Assembly (NCBI RefSeq): GCF_963169125.1
Contig: NC_084794.1
Location: forward strand, 158,540,858-158,604,857
From: Humulus lupulus
Lineage: Eukaryota > Streptophyta > Magnoliopsida > Rosales > Cannabaceae
Length of the DNA stretch: 64,000 nucleotides
Direction of reading: 5' to 3'
Both the position numbers and the translations under genes were made by a program. Numbering within the stretch: position 1 is the first letter of the stretch; each line of letters begins with the position of its first letter. The notes under the pieces were generated by a model. It was not told the origin of the DNA. It saw only the letters and a list, made by a program, of their open reading frames with translations, and made no database searches. Below are positions 9,841 to 20,612 of this stretch, one piece after another.

Positions 9841-10422
9841 TCAATATTTAGCTTCCTGTAATGAGTCTTTTTATTTTTAATCACGTTTTTTATTTAGTCT
9901 TTGTTTTGTGATAAGTCAAACATTTGACTTGTGTGAGTCCAATAGTCCTTTTGTCTTTAATTTTCGGTTTTTATTAGGAAGACAAAAGGTTGTCTTTAAA
10001 TTTCAGTTTTCATTAGGAAGACAAAGGGTTGTCTTTATTTTTCGGTTTCATTAGGAAGACAAAAGGCTTGTCTTTAATATTTCGGTTTTTAGGAAGACAA
10101 AGGGGCTTGTATTGATGTAATTTTCGGCTATATAAGGCCTTGAAAACATTTGGAAAAAAAAATCAGATTATGTTGAATTAAATTGTGAGTTTATTTCTTC
10201 TTGAGTTCTTGAAGAAACTTTTGAACTTATCAAGGAGATTCCTTGTGGCGTTCATCCTGACTTATCAAACGGATTCCATCCCCGTTTGTGGCGTCTTCCT
10301 CATACCAAGGTTCGTGCTTGGCTAAGCATTGGGTCGCGGTTCCATTCCAATCTCGTATGTTCTTGGTGGCTGTTCCATATTTGGTGTCGGGTTTCATCAC
10401 AATGTTGGTGTGGTTCGTATCA
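9747..10422 (+). repeat. CRM-1 3' LTR
   Basis: 676 bp, no difference from the 5' LTR seen on direct reading. The ORF's stop codon is at 9838-9840 inside it. Confidence 0.95.
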
Positions 10423-10427
10423 ACATT

Positions 10428-11850
10428 CCCATGTCCCAACCTACTCAATGCATCTGCAACCACATTGGCCTTTCCTGGGTGGTAAAGAATCTCACAATCG
10501 TAGTCCTTCACTAATTCCAACCACCTTCGCTGCCTCATATTCAGTTCCTTTTGCGTGAAGAAGTATTTCAGCCTTTTGTGGTTAGTGTAGATTTCCCACT
10601 TGTCCCCATATAGGTGATGTCTCCATATCTTTAGTGCGAACACCACTGCTGCCAACTCAAGATCATGAGTGGGATATCGTTGTTCATAGACTTTGAGTTG
10701 TTTTAAAGCATAAGCTACTACTTCCCATCTTGCATTAACACACACCCTAAGACATTCTTTGATGCATCACAATACACCACAAATTTCCCGCCCTCTGTGG
10801 GAACACAAAGGATAGGCGCTAAAATCAACTTATCCTTCATGGTCTGAAAGCTTTCTTCACATTTCTCAGTCCAAGAAAACTTCTGATGTTTGCAGGTTTA
10901 ATTGGTTAAGGGTGTGGCGATCTTTGAGAAACCCTCTACGAACTTCCTGTAATAACCCGCCAATCCTAAGAAGCTTCAAACTTTTGAGGCATTCTTCGGC
11001 TGGGGCCAGTCTCTAATGGCCTTGATCTTTGATGGATCTACTGCTATCCCATTCTTGGACACTATATGCCCTAGGAAAGTTACCTGTTCCAGCCAAAACT
11101 CATGCTTAGAGAACTTAGCGTATAGCTGATGTTCTCGTAGTCTTTTCAGAATCAACCTCAAGTGCTCCTCATGCTCCTCCTTGGTCTTCGAGTAAATAAG
11201 GATATCATCTATGAAAACTACCACAAACTTGTCCAAATTGACTTGAAATACCCTGTTCATCATATCCATAAATGCTGCTGGGGCGTTAGTGAGTCCAAAA
11301 GACATCACTAGGAACTCATAGTGCCCGTAGGGAGTTCTAAAAGCCATTTTCGGAATGTCTTCCTCTTTCACTTTCAACTGATGGTACCCGGATCACAAAT
11401 CAATCTTCGAGAATACTGCCGCCCCTTGTAGTTTATCAAAAAGGTCATCTATCCTAGGCAAAGGATATTTGTTCTTAATGGTGACCTTGTTGAGTTCTCA
11501 GTAATCGATGCACATTCTCATGCTCCCGTCCTTCTTTTTATAGGACCGGTGCTCCCCATGGTGAATGGCTAGGTCTTATGAACCCCTTGTCCAACAACTC
11601 TTGTAGCTGGTTCTTAAGTTCCTTCAATTTCGCAAGTGCCATTCGATAGGGCGCTTTAGAGATTAGTGCTGTTTCTGGTGCAAGCTCAATCACAAACTCG
11701 ATTTCTCTATCCGGGGGTAATCCTGGTAATTCCTTGGAAACACCTTCGGGAACTCACAAACAATATGCACATTTTCCGGTTTTAACTCTGACTCCTTGGA
11801 TTTATCCACCACACTAGCCAGAAACACCAAACAACCATGTTGCATCATAT
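10428..11850 (-). pseudogene. Tekay A RT and RNase H, decayed
   Basis: On the minus strand RT is readable at 10976-11377 with [19 protein letters not shown] and the catalytic FIDD ([13 protein letters not shown]). It ends at a stop in the 'KNASKV*SFLGL' segment. Further 5' RT pieces run to about 11660 with frameshifts near 11390 and 11550. RNase H reads at 10428-10745 ([29 protein letters not shown]). The RNase H/integrase linker is cut at 10427 by the CRM-1 target duplication and continues at 6150. Too many breaks for function. Confidence 0.85.
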
Positions 11851-12235
11851 TTCATGCTTCTAGTGCATATATTATGGGTGTTTGAAAACCCGCTACCTCT
11901 CCTCTAAAGGAAAAGACCACTCCTTCTTTTGGTCTGAACTCCACAGTCTTCTTCTGACAGTCTATCGTTGCCCCATGTTTGGATAACCAATCCATGCCAA
12001 GTATGACATCATAATCTGGTATACTCAGTTCTATGAGGTCTGCTGGGCACTCCCTGCCTTCTATTGTTACAGGCGTTGACGGTAACCACCTAGTTGACAA
12101 CATCATGTCTCCCAATGGAAACATTGTACTAAAGCTATGCTCAAACAGTTTGCAAGGCATACTCAACTTATCAATAACATTCATGGAAACATAAGAGTGA
12201 GTCGCTCCAGAATTAATGAGGACTTTACACATCAT
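11851..12235 (-). pseudogene. Tekay A aspartic protease, active-site Asp lost
   Basis: The 127-residue open stretch matches the retroviral-type protease of Tekay elements (SGATHSY, PDYDVILGMDWLSKHGA). The catalytic D-S-G triad reads N-S-G because the codon is AAT, so the enzyme would be inactive even though the stretch is open. It follows gag in the same polyprotein direction. Confidence 0.85.
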
Positions 12236-13506
12236 ACTAGATATAGGGAGCTAACCTGTGACTACGATGTTGCTATTGGCTGCTTCATTATGAGTTAAGG
12301 CAAAAACCTGTGCTGGCACCAGATTCTTGTTACTATTCTGTCCCGCCTTCCATTGTGGGCAATTCTTCCTCAGATGTCCTGCCTGGCCGCACTTAAAACA
12401 TTTATTGGTGCCGGCCTGGCATTCTCCCGGGTGTCTTTTCGAGCATTTAGGATAGATAGGGTGCTCTACTCAGTTGCCTTGATGATTCCCACGGTTTTGG
12501 TCATTAAAGCGATTGTTGCGGTTGTTGGGGTTCTGAGTGTTGTGACTGTTGTTATTTGTGGCCGGAGGTCTTGGTCTCTTATAAGTGCCACTGTTCTGCC
12601 CTTCATTAGCTTTCCTTTTGTTACCCATCATTGAAGCCCTTGTTTCGGTAGTTCTCCCTTCTGGCAGCATTATCCTTCCAAATCCAATCTTCCAAATATT
12701 CTGCTTCAAGTGTTCTATCAAGTACTTCTTCATAACTGACTACTTCAGGACTGTTCATCATAACATCCCTAGCGATCATCGGCTTGAGTCCCCTCACGAA
12801 CCTTTGGACTCGCAAAGTTTCAGTTGGCACAAATTTCGAAGCAAATTTTGCCAACCTATCGAACTTTTGAGCATAATCAGTGACATATAGGTTTCCTTGT
12901 ACCAGAGTTACAAACTCATCTACCTTGGTTGCTAGCACAGCCGCACTGTAATACTTCTTGATAAAACCTTGGATGAATTTTGCCAAAGTCATGGTATTCA
13001 AATCACGGGTTTGTTTAATTACATCCCACCATATCCGTGCATCCATTTTGAGTAAATAAACTATGCATGAGACTCTCTGGCGATCATTCAAATCCATATG
13101 ATAGAAGATGGCCTCAATCGATCTTAACCAATCCTCTACCACTATGGGATCAGCTTTCCCTTCAAAGGTTGGTGGGGCTTGTTTTCTGAAACGTTTATAC
13201 ACTGGCTCAAACCCCATAAGTTACAGGCAGTGGTGCAGGTGGTGGTGTTGGCGGCTGAGGCTGTGCCACTGGCACTTGAGGCACTTAGGGCGTTTGGGGC
13301 ATTTGAGGCGCTTGCCAAGCATGTGCCAATTCCTTATCTTTCAGTCTTAGTTGTTCTCTCAACCTTGCTACCTCTACAGCCAGGTCCACAGATGGTGTTG
13401 TTGGAGCTGCAAGTTGGACTGATGGCATTTCTATTTTAGGGGTTGTCGTGGCCTTAGACCTTCTAGAGACACCCTTTCCTCTGCCTCCTCTTCCTCTAGT
13501 CGACAT
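12236..13506 (-). pseudogene. Tekay A gag with CCHC zinc knuckle
   Basis: It starts at the ATG at 13506 (basic N-terminus STRGRGGRGKG). A stop at 13285 interrupts it, and the capsid domain resumes at 13217 (FEGKADPIVVEDWLRSIEAI, then ARIWWDVI and QKFDRLAKFA). After a further break near 12621 the zinc knuckle CFKCGQAGHLRKNC (CX2CX4HX4C, about 12360-12400) is preserved. Gag would coat the RNA in virus-like particles. Two or three frame breaks make this copy non-functional. Confidence 0.85.
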
Positions 13507-13775
13507 TACGAGATTCTAAGGCATCAAAAGAAAATCATAAGGAAGGAAAATCGCATAATGGTTTGATAGATAAATGCAAAAATCATACATTCAAACCACA
13601 TCATTTATAGTTTGCAAGAGGAAAATATTAAACCATAGCATTCAAAGTGTTCAAATTATTCCAAAAATTAAACAACCCATAAAGTGTTTAATAACCAAAA
13701 ACATAAATCCTTAGGGTCCTTTTTAAAAAAATCACATCTTATTAACATTTCATGGAACGATCTACGTGACAGACT
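13507..13775. other. Tekay A leader, AT-rich spacer
   Basis: Non-coding by inspection; AT-rich with no repeat or motif recognised. It separates gag from the extra leader ORF. Confidence 0.5.
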
Positions 13776-14368
13776 CTAGTCCTCAACTGTGGACTCGTCC
13801 CCTGAGCTGTAATCAAAGACGTCCTCTAGGATGTGAAAGTAGCCAGGGGCGCTCGCCATAATCCTCATCCTTGCGGTCACACGTTGTATGGCTTGAGTTA
13901 CTTCCTCAATTGCCAAGGCTCCTTCCACATCGTGTACTGTCTCCATTCGCTCCTCTATCTCTCCGTCATCCGTCTTCACCAATACCAGCTCCTCACGACT
14001 AAAATTATAGTTGTCTATAATAAGATCGTAGATTACGTATTCCATGGTACTAAATTCCAGGTCATCTTGAATGACGCCGTGCCATGCTCTATCCAACTGG
14101 ATTAGGGCCTCAAAGTACATAGCAAATTTCTCTCTGGGCCATAGCAAATTTCCTATTTTTTTTCAACACCCAATATTTCTCTCTGGGCCATAGCAAATTT
14201 CCTATTTTTTTTCATGATCTGATCCCTTGAATACGATCACAAACCACCATTGTTGTTTTTAATACCGCAATCTGCCAATCGTAGGGCTCCTCCTCAAGCT
14301 GGACCTTGGGTATTGCGCGTATTTCCTTGAGTAGTTGTTTCTTAGTAGTTTTCAAAATGGGAGGCATC
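13776..14368 (-). pseudogene. Extra ORF in the leader of Tekay A, function unknown
   Basis: On the minus strand an ATG at 14368 opens PPILKTTKKQLLKEIRAIP and runs to a stop in the duplicated stretch near 14212. A 123-aa open frame follows at 14147-13776, acidic, with EEVTQAIQRVTARMRIMAS and ending SSGDESTVED. I do not recognise the family. It lies between PBS and gag, where most Tekay elements have only untranslated leader. A 49-bp tandem duplication (14126-14214) and at least one stop break it, so the two parts may once have been one protein. Confidence 0.4.
14126..14214. repeat. 49-bp tandem duplication in the leader ORF
   Basis: The 40 bases from 14126 recur from 14175 (unit 49 bp). Since 49 is not a multiple of three the duplication shifts the frame of the leader ORF. 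Confidence 0.8.
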
Positions 14369-14512
14369 TTACTATATTGCAGTTACAAAACTATAAAATT
14401 AAATAAAACAGAAACAAGTAATAGCACATAAAACAAATACTTACAAAGTAGTGAGGTGAGATTTTCCCGTCTTTAGCGTGTATGAGGAGGGTTCTTGGAA
14501 ACATAGACGGTC

Positions 14513-14525
14513 GTCTCTAATACCA
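14513..14525 (-). other. Tekay A primer-binding site
   Basis: Minus-strand TGGTATTAGAGAC lies two bases from the LTR end and differs from the initiator tRNA-Met complement at one position (TTAG for TCAG). Confidence 0.75.
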
Positions 14526-14989
14526 TTTGTAAAATTCCCTAAACTAGTACTTGTAAAACTTTTATATGCTCATAACTTATAAAAAGAAAGCCATTTATTA
14601 TATGAAAAATCCCAGTGGGGCCTTGTTAAAACATGCAAGTTGGGCCCAATAGTTTAAAAGGAAAATAATAGTTTTCATGCAACGTTGTAAAAATAATTAA
14701 AGTTCAAGTCTCACTGATAAGTTCTGAAAGTTAAAAAAATAAACATAACATTATTCTTTAGAAAATGACATTTTAAACTGATCGTTTCTCATCCATAAGA
14801 TGCCCCCACGCCATACACACCCTGACGATAGAACTCCCCACATCACCACGCGTGCCAAAGAGAAATCATATTTGCTACCTGGAAGGGAAAGTAATGGGGT
14901 GAGCTAAAAGCCCAGTAAGGAAGTACAATTAACACACATATTCATATTCCAACATCGTCATACATCATAAGCGTCATTATCGTAACCAC

Positions 14990-15110
14990 CATCATCATAC
15001 ACATAAATATAATCATCATAAACATAACATCATATACATAGTCATCATAAACATAACATCATAACATAAACATCATATACATAGTCATCATAAACATAAC
15101 ATCATATCTT
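14990..15110. repeat. Short tandem repeats (CATAATCATCATAAACATAACAT type)
   Basis: Three to four imperfect copies of CATAGTCATCATAAACATAA, joined by shorter CATCATA units. Non-coding, within Tekay A LTR. Confidence 0.75.
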
Positions 15111-16840
15111 TGTGAACATGGCCCGCTAACTTGTCCATGTCACATCTTGAGGTAAACAAGATCTTTGGTCCTTGAATAGCTTCAGCGCGTCCGCCCTATG
15201 AGTTACGTCTTCATAGTAACTCGGGTTACGTCTTCACATCCTTAGTAACCCGTTTTTGTTGTGTCGCGTTCATCATGCTAACAACCATTACACAACATAC
15301 AACATTCATACAATTCAGTCATATCCACACAAAATAGCATTTCATAATTCATATCGCAAAAGAGTATCATCATGCATAACATTCTTATTCATACATGCCA
15401 ACCTTACCATTCAAGGCATAAATAGCCAAAACTCTATCTAACTTCCTTACCTCAGGTCCAAGCAAAACAAAAATTGACAAACTTCACAACGAGCCTATAC
15501 AATAATCAAATAACATTCGTTAGCATCACATAAGACTTTCTTGTGCCCAACTCATATATCCCATGTGTGCATGGGCCATGCACACATGGTAAAAACTACT
15601 CATAATTTCCAAATAGGCATAATTACACATAAAATCACTAAGAGAATAATGCAAATTTACCTATGTTACATGCATGGTTTTTAAATAAAAACATATGGTT
15701 GAATATTAGACATATTTTTGAACGTAAAATAGAATTTACATACGACATGCATACGTGGAAACGTTGTTAAAAAGGGACATTAAAAACAATAATTTCTATC
15801 GTTTTAAAAATAATGAATTAATAACCTACTTTTCTTATCATTATTTATCTCTTTAAAATTACTAAGTTAACTAAACCTCTAAAACATTATTTTTATTTCA
15901 TAAAATAATTTATTTAGCCATTTAAAAATATAGTAATCCCATTATTTATTTTTAAATTACAAAAAAAATAAAGGCTAGATATTATGTAAAATACTTATAA
16001 TTAGCATGTTTCCTTAGAAAATAACAATTTAATTCAAATTAATAAAATTACAAACTTGGTGTGAGAAAAATATAATTTTTTTAGGTGTGGGAAAAATATA
16101 TTTTACTTGTACTATTTTAAGACTTAATTTTAAGTAGATTAATTTCATTAGTGAAAATCCAATAATTATTTTTAAATCATTAAAATAAACTTTCAGCCAC
16201 CATTTTATTTATTCAAAAATCACAAGTGCATTAATTTCAATATTTTTTTTAAATTAAAACAAAGAAAAATCTTACCTATTAAAATGAAAACTCAGGGTTA
16301 CATTTAAAAATACAATTTTTAATATTGACATAACATAGGGTTATATAATTTTACAAGCACACAAATTTTCCTTTCATTTAAAAAAACTTTCCAATATTTT
16401 ACCAAAAATTCCAGCAACTATATACACTCTAAAAAATTACCATATTAAATCTGAAACCTCATATTTTCTCTAAAAATATATAAAAAAATCTGTAGGTATT
16501 TATTTGAGTAAAAATATAATTTTAATGCATTATAAAGTTCCATTTAATTTTTTAAAACATTATAGTACTTGCAAAATTATTTAAGCATGCAAAAAAAAAA
16601 CAATATTATTTTCATCATATTCTAAACCATTTAAACACAAAAATCAGCAAGCCTATAAAATAAAAAAAAAATCCATCTTTTACATAATGCTTCACAAAAT
16701 TTACATCATTACCATACATGTTTAAATCCATAAAAAATAATTCACAAACCCTAGCATATTCCTAATATGCATGGATGATACAAAATCAAACAACTCATCA
16801 TGCATTACATCCTTTTGCCAAAACCCTCATGAATTAAACA

Positions 16841-17334
16841 TAAATATAAAACAAAATTTCTCATTTACATTCACATGCATCCTAGTATGTTCCTATCATC
16901 ATCCATGCATACAATAACCTATCGATACATAATCTCATAAACATATTCATCCAATTTCATGGATTCAATCATCAAGAGTCCAAATTATTATTATACCAAC
17001 AATTATATGGGGTCCTAGAACATGGATCTAACATAAAGACACAATAACAATAACAAACATAATGGGGATTCCTAGACATGCATAGGCTAAATATAAAACA
17101 AAATTTCTCATTTACATTCACATGCATCCTAGCATGTTCCTATCATCACCCATGCATACAATAACCTATTGATACATAATCTCATAAACATATTCATCCA
17201 ATTTCATGGATTCAATCATCAAGAGTCCAAATTATTATTATACCAAAAATTATATGGGGTCCTAGAACATGGATCTAACATAAAAACACAATAACAATAA
17301 CAAACATAATGGGAATTCCTAGACATGCATAGGC
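16841..17334. repeat. 247-bp tandem duplication in Tekay A LTR
   Basis: The segment 16841-17087 recurs at 17088-17334 with only a handful of substitutions. A local duplication after or during element replication. Confidence 0.9.
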
Positions 17335-18149
17335 CGAAACATACATAAACACAAACACAAAATATCATCAATCATCATACTTAGCAAATCAGTACCAAAT
17401 CCCTTCATACATTAAATCACTAAACCCTTCATGCATTAAACCACCATAACCTTCATCCTTTGATCAAAATAACATACCACTAAAAATTATAAGGAAAAAC
17501 AAGACAACATAATATTACAATTCACAAATCTTTAATCTCCCTAAGAAAACAAAATCAACACATAGATTGAGGGAGGAGTCCAATACCTTCCTTGAGAGAA
17601 CACAAGAACCAACACCCAAATGGCGATCACTCTTGTATACCCTTGTAACGCCCTAAACTCCAGGGACCGTTACGGTGTGCCTTATAAACCGTGCTAAACT
17701 CGCTAATCGAGTCATTTGGCCAAAATCGTGTAACTAAGTATGATTAGCGGTTTAGGGATTAAATTTTTTGGTTAAGATGTAACGTATCATTAGAACGTTT
17801 ACTGTATACATTGGGATCCCAAAAATATAACTTCAGCGTCTATTATAAGAAAATATTTACAACAGGCCGATCTAAGCGGCAAAACAGGGTTTAACCCTAG
17901 TTCCTCTTCCAACCCTCAGTCGTGGCGGTCGAGCAGCCGCATATGTACACATCGTCACCTAAGCTCTCCAGCTCAAGGATGGTTCAACTTTCTTTTTCCT
18001 TTACCTGCACCACATAGCACCTGTGAGCCGAAGCCCGGCAAGAAAACTTAATATTCTCATGAGCAGTAATGACATGTCATCAAATCATAAGGCACACGCC
18101 TAGCAGATATAGCCCTAATCAAGCAAGCAAACAAATTCACGTAATGATG

Positions 18150-19384
18150 TGCTGAGGACACCAAGTGATACGAACCACACCAACATTGTGATGAAACCCG
18201 ACACCAAATATGGAACAGCCACCAAGAACACACGAGATTGGAATGGAACCGCGACCCAATGCTTAGCCAAGCACGAACCTTGGTATGAGGAAGACGCCAC
18301 AAACGGGAATGGAATCCGTTTGATAAGTCAGGATGAACACCACAAGGAATCTCCTTGATAAGTTCAAAAGTTTCTTCAAGAACTCAAGAAGAAATAAACT
18401 CATAATTTCATTCAACATAATCTGATTTTTCCAAATGTTTTCAAGGCCTTATATAGCCGAAAATTACATCAATACAAGCCCCTTTGTCTTCCTAAAAACC
18501 GAAATATTAAAGACAAGCCTTTTGTCTTCCTAATGAAACCGAAAAATAAAGACAACCCTTTGTCTTCCTAATGAAAACTGAAATTTAAAGACAACCCTTT
18601 GTCTTCCTAATAAAAACCGAAAATTAAAGACAAAAAGGACTCTTGGACTCACACAAGTCAAGTGTTTGACTTTTCACAAAAAAAAACAAAGACTAAATAA
18701 AAAATACAAGATGACAAAACGCAAAAGACTCATCAAGCTCCTAAACTGAGTCTTTTGGCTCGCGCCCTCGTCACCAGACCAACTGGAACTAGACTTGGAT
18801 CTTTAGTCTTGGTGTCCTCATCACCAAGACTAACGATCCAAGTCTAGTTCCAGTTGGTCTGGTGACGAGGGCGCGAGCCAAAAGACTCAGTTTAGGAGCT
18901 TGATGAGTCTTATTGTATTTGTCATCTTGTATTTTTAATTTATTCACGTTATTTTTGTTATTTGGTCTTTCTTTATTTTGTAAAAGTCAAACACTTGACT
19001 TGTGTGAGCTGAAGAGTTGTGTGAGCCGAAAGGTCTTGTTTATGGTGCTTTCATTAGGAAGACCAAGGGTCTTGTTTTCATGTAATTTTCGTCCTTATAA
19101 GGACTGCCAAAACAATGTGAAAAGGCAGATTATATTGAATGAAATTGTGAGTTTATTTCTTCTTGAGTTCTTGAAGAAACTTTTGAACTTATCAAGGAGA
19201 TTCCTTGTGGCGTTCATCCTGACTTATCAAACAGATTCCATCCCTGTTTGTGGCGTCTTCCTCATACCAAGGTTCGTGCTTGGCTAAGCATTGGGTCACG
19301 GTTCCATTCCAATCTCGTATGTTCTTGGTGGCTGTTCCATATTTGGTGTCGGGTTTCATCACAATGTTGGTGTGGTTCGTATCA
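18150..19384 (+). repeat. CRM-2 5' LTR, interrupted
   Basis: 572 bp once the solo LTR and one TSD copy are discounted; the 3' LTR is 594 bp. The 22-bp difference is one unit of a GAGCCGAAAGGTCTTG-type repeat present twice in the 3' LTR. Confidence 0.85.
18166..18823 (-). mobile_element. Solo CRM LTR (gamma) inside the CRM-2 5' LTR
   Basis: Begins TGATACGAACC and ends GTGTCCTCATCA on the plus strand, so it faces the opposite way to its host. The perfect TSD CCAAG flanks it (18161-18165, 18824-18828). It sits only 16 bp inside the host LTR. Solo LTRs arise by recombination between the two LTRs of one element. Confidence 0.95.
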
Positions 19385-19386
19385 GT

Positions 19387-19398
19387 TGGTATCAGAGA
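19387..19398 (+). other. CRM-2 primer-binding site
   Basis: TGGTATCAGAGA two bases after the LTR; initiator tRNA-Met complement with the last base changed, as in CRM-1. Confidence 0.9.
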
Positions 19399-20612
19399 TT
19401 AGGATCATCCGGTTTGGCCTATCCTTTTTCATTTTTTTTCTATTCAGTTCGTGTTATTATATTAGGATTTCTTGAAAAAAAAAATCTATCTATTCGTGTT
19501 CTTGATTTTCTTAGTCTTTGTTCTTGTTTTCCTTCTAAAAATCTGAAACCATTATAGTTAATCTCTTTATTCCAGATTGTTTCTTTGTTCAAATCGTTTT
19601 CTTATTTCCTAGTTCCCATTATTTCTTTGTGAAATCCCTTGAAATCCGACACTAGTCTACACAAAGTTTCAATTCCTTTGTAATCCCCTATTTTGTTTTC
19701 TTTTCATTTCTGAAATCATGAATTAGGGTTCTTAACGTGAATTAGGGCTTTGAGTTTTATCTTGTTCTACTTGTGGAATCTGACTTTGCATTGGTTTTCT
19801 CTAGTTCTTATTGTGAAATCCGAATTTTCATTGAGTTTCTCTTGCTTTGCTTTTGAAATCCGAATTTTACCTTGGGTTTCTCTTGTTCTTATTGGAAAAT
19901 CTGAAATTGGGTTTGAGATTTCTCTTGTTCTTATTGTGAAATCTGAATTGGGATTGAGGTTTTTTTTCTTGTTCTTACTGTGAAATCTAAATTGGGATTG
20001 AGTTTTCTCTTGTTCTTATGGTGAAATCTGAGTTGGGATTGAGTTTCTCTTATTCTTATTGTTAAATCCGAATGTGGGTTGAGTTTTCTCTTTTTTTTTT
20101 GTTGTGAAATCCGAATCTGCATTGAGTCTCTATTGTTTCTCTTGTGAAATCTGATTTGTTTTGTTTTCGAATCGTCCTTGCATCTGCATTTTTGAAATCA
20201 AAGAAAAAAAAGAAAAGAAAGAAGAAGAAAACCAAGAGTCTGGAAACCTGTCTTAAAATTTTTTGTTCTATTCTTGTTCCCCATAGTCTAGAGGCCCTTT
20301 TGCCAAAACCCCACACAAGTGTTCCAAAAATCACCATTTTTCGCCATTTTTTCGTCGGTTTTCGTTTGATTTGTTTGGTAGAATTGGCTGCTTGAACCTC
20401 CATATCACCGTTTCATTAGTTTTCAAAGAGCTTAAAGAAGAAAATAGAGTGGAAAAAGGCAGAGGTGTGAGCTTATTTGAGGGTAAAAGCCATCATTTAG
20501 TGCAAACACGAGTGTACTTGAGTGACCATTTTCTTTGAGTGAAACACGTGAGGGAGTGCAGTGAGGTCCTTTCTATAATTTTCTAACCTTATTGTTTTGC
20601 AGATTCTCCATC

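Larger units (their letters stand above)
6151..10422 (+). mobile_element. CRM-1: young non-autonomous CRM-type retrotransposon
   Basis: LTRs of 676 bp at each end begin TGATGAGG and end GTATCA. They are flanked by the perfect 5-bp TSD ACATT (6146-6150 and 10423-10427). By eye the two LTRs are identical over their whole length, so insertion is recent. The target is the pol gene of Tekay A, whose reading resumes directly after the TSD. Internal parts are the PBS, a repeat-rich leader, one ORF (8116-9840) and a PPT. RT, RNase H and the integrase core are absent. Confidence 0.95.
3958..17644 (-). mobile_element. Tekay A: minus-strand Ty3/gypsy chromovirus (Tekay/Del type), split by CRM-1
   Basis: Read on the minus strand the order is 5' LTR (14528-17644), PBS, leader with an extra ORF, gag, protease, RT, RNase H, integrase, chromodomain, PPT and a partial 3' LTR (3958-4589). 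That is the Tekay lineage order. CRM-1 (6151-10422) interrupts pol between RNase H and integrase. The two LTRs share no overlapping part: the 3' LTR is cut on its left by the CACTA end and the 5' LTR ends where Tekay B's LTR begins, so neither the LTR divergence nor the TSD can be read. Many stops, frameshifts and lost catalytic residues show an old, inactive copy. Confidence 0.85.
14528..17644 (-). repeat. Tekay A 5' LTR, long and incomplete
   Basis: Its inner end is TGTAAAATTCCC next to the PBS. More than 3.1 kb follows without coding sequence: AT-rich, with CATCAT-type tandem repeats near 14990-15110 and a 247-bp tandem duplication near 17000. It stops where Tekay B's TGTAACGCC begins, so the outer end is missing. 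Long LTRs are typical of Tekay. Confidence 0.65.

Noticed and set aside
14990..15110. Possible CRISPR-like array
   Set aside because: Plant DNA, irregular unit and spacer lengths; an ordinary short tandem repeat in an LTR.
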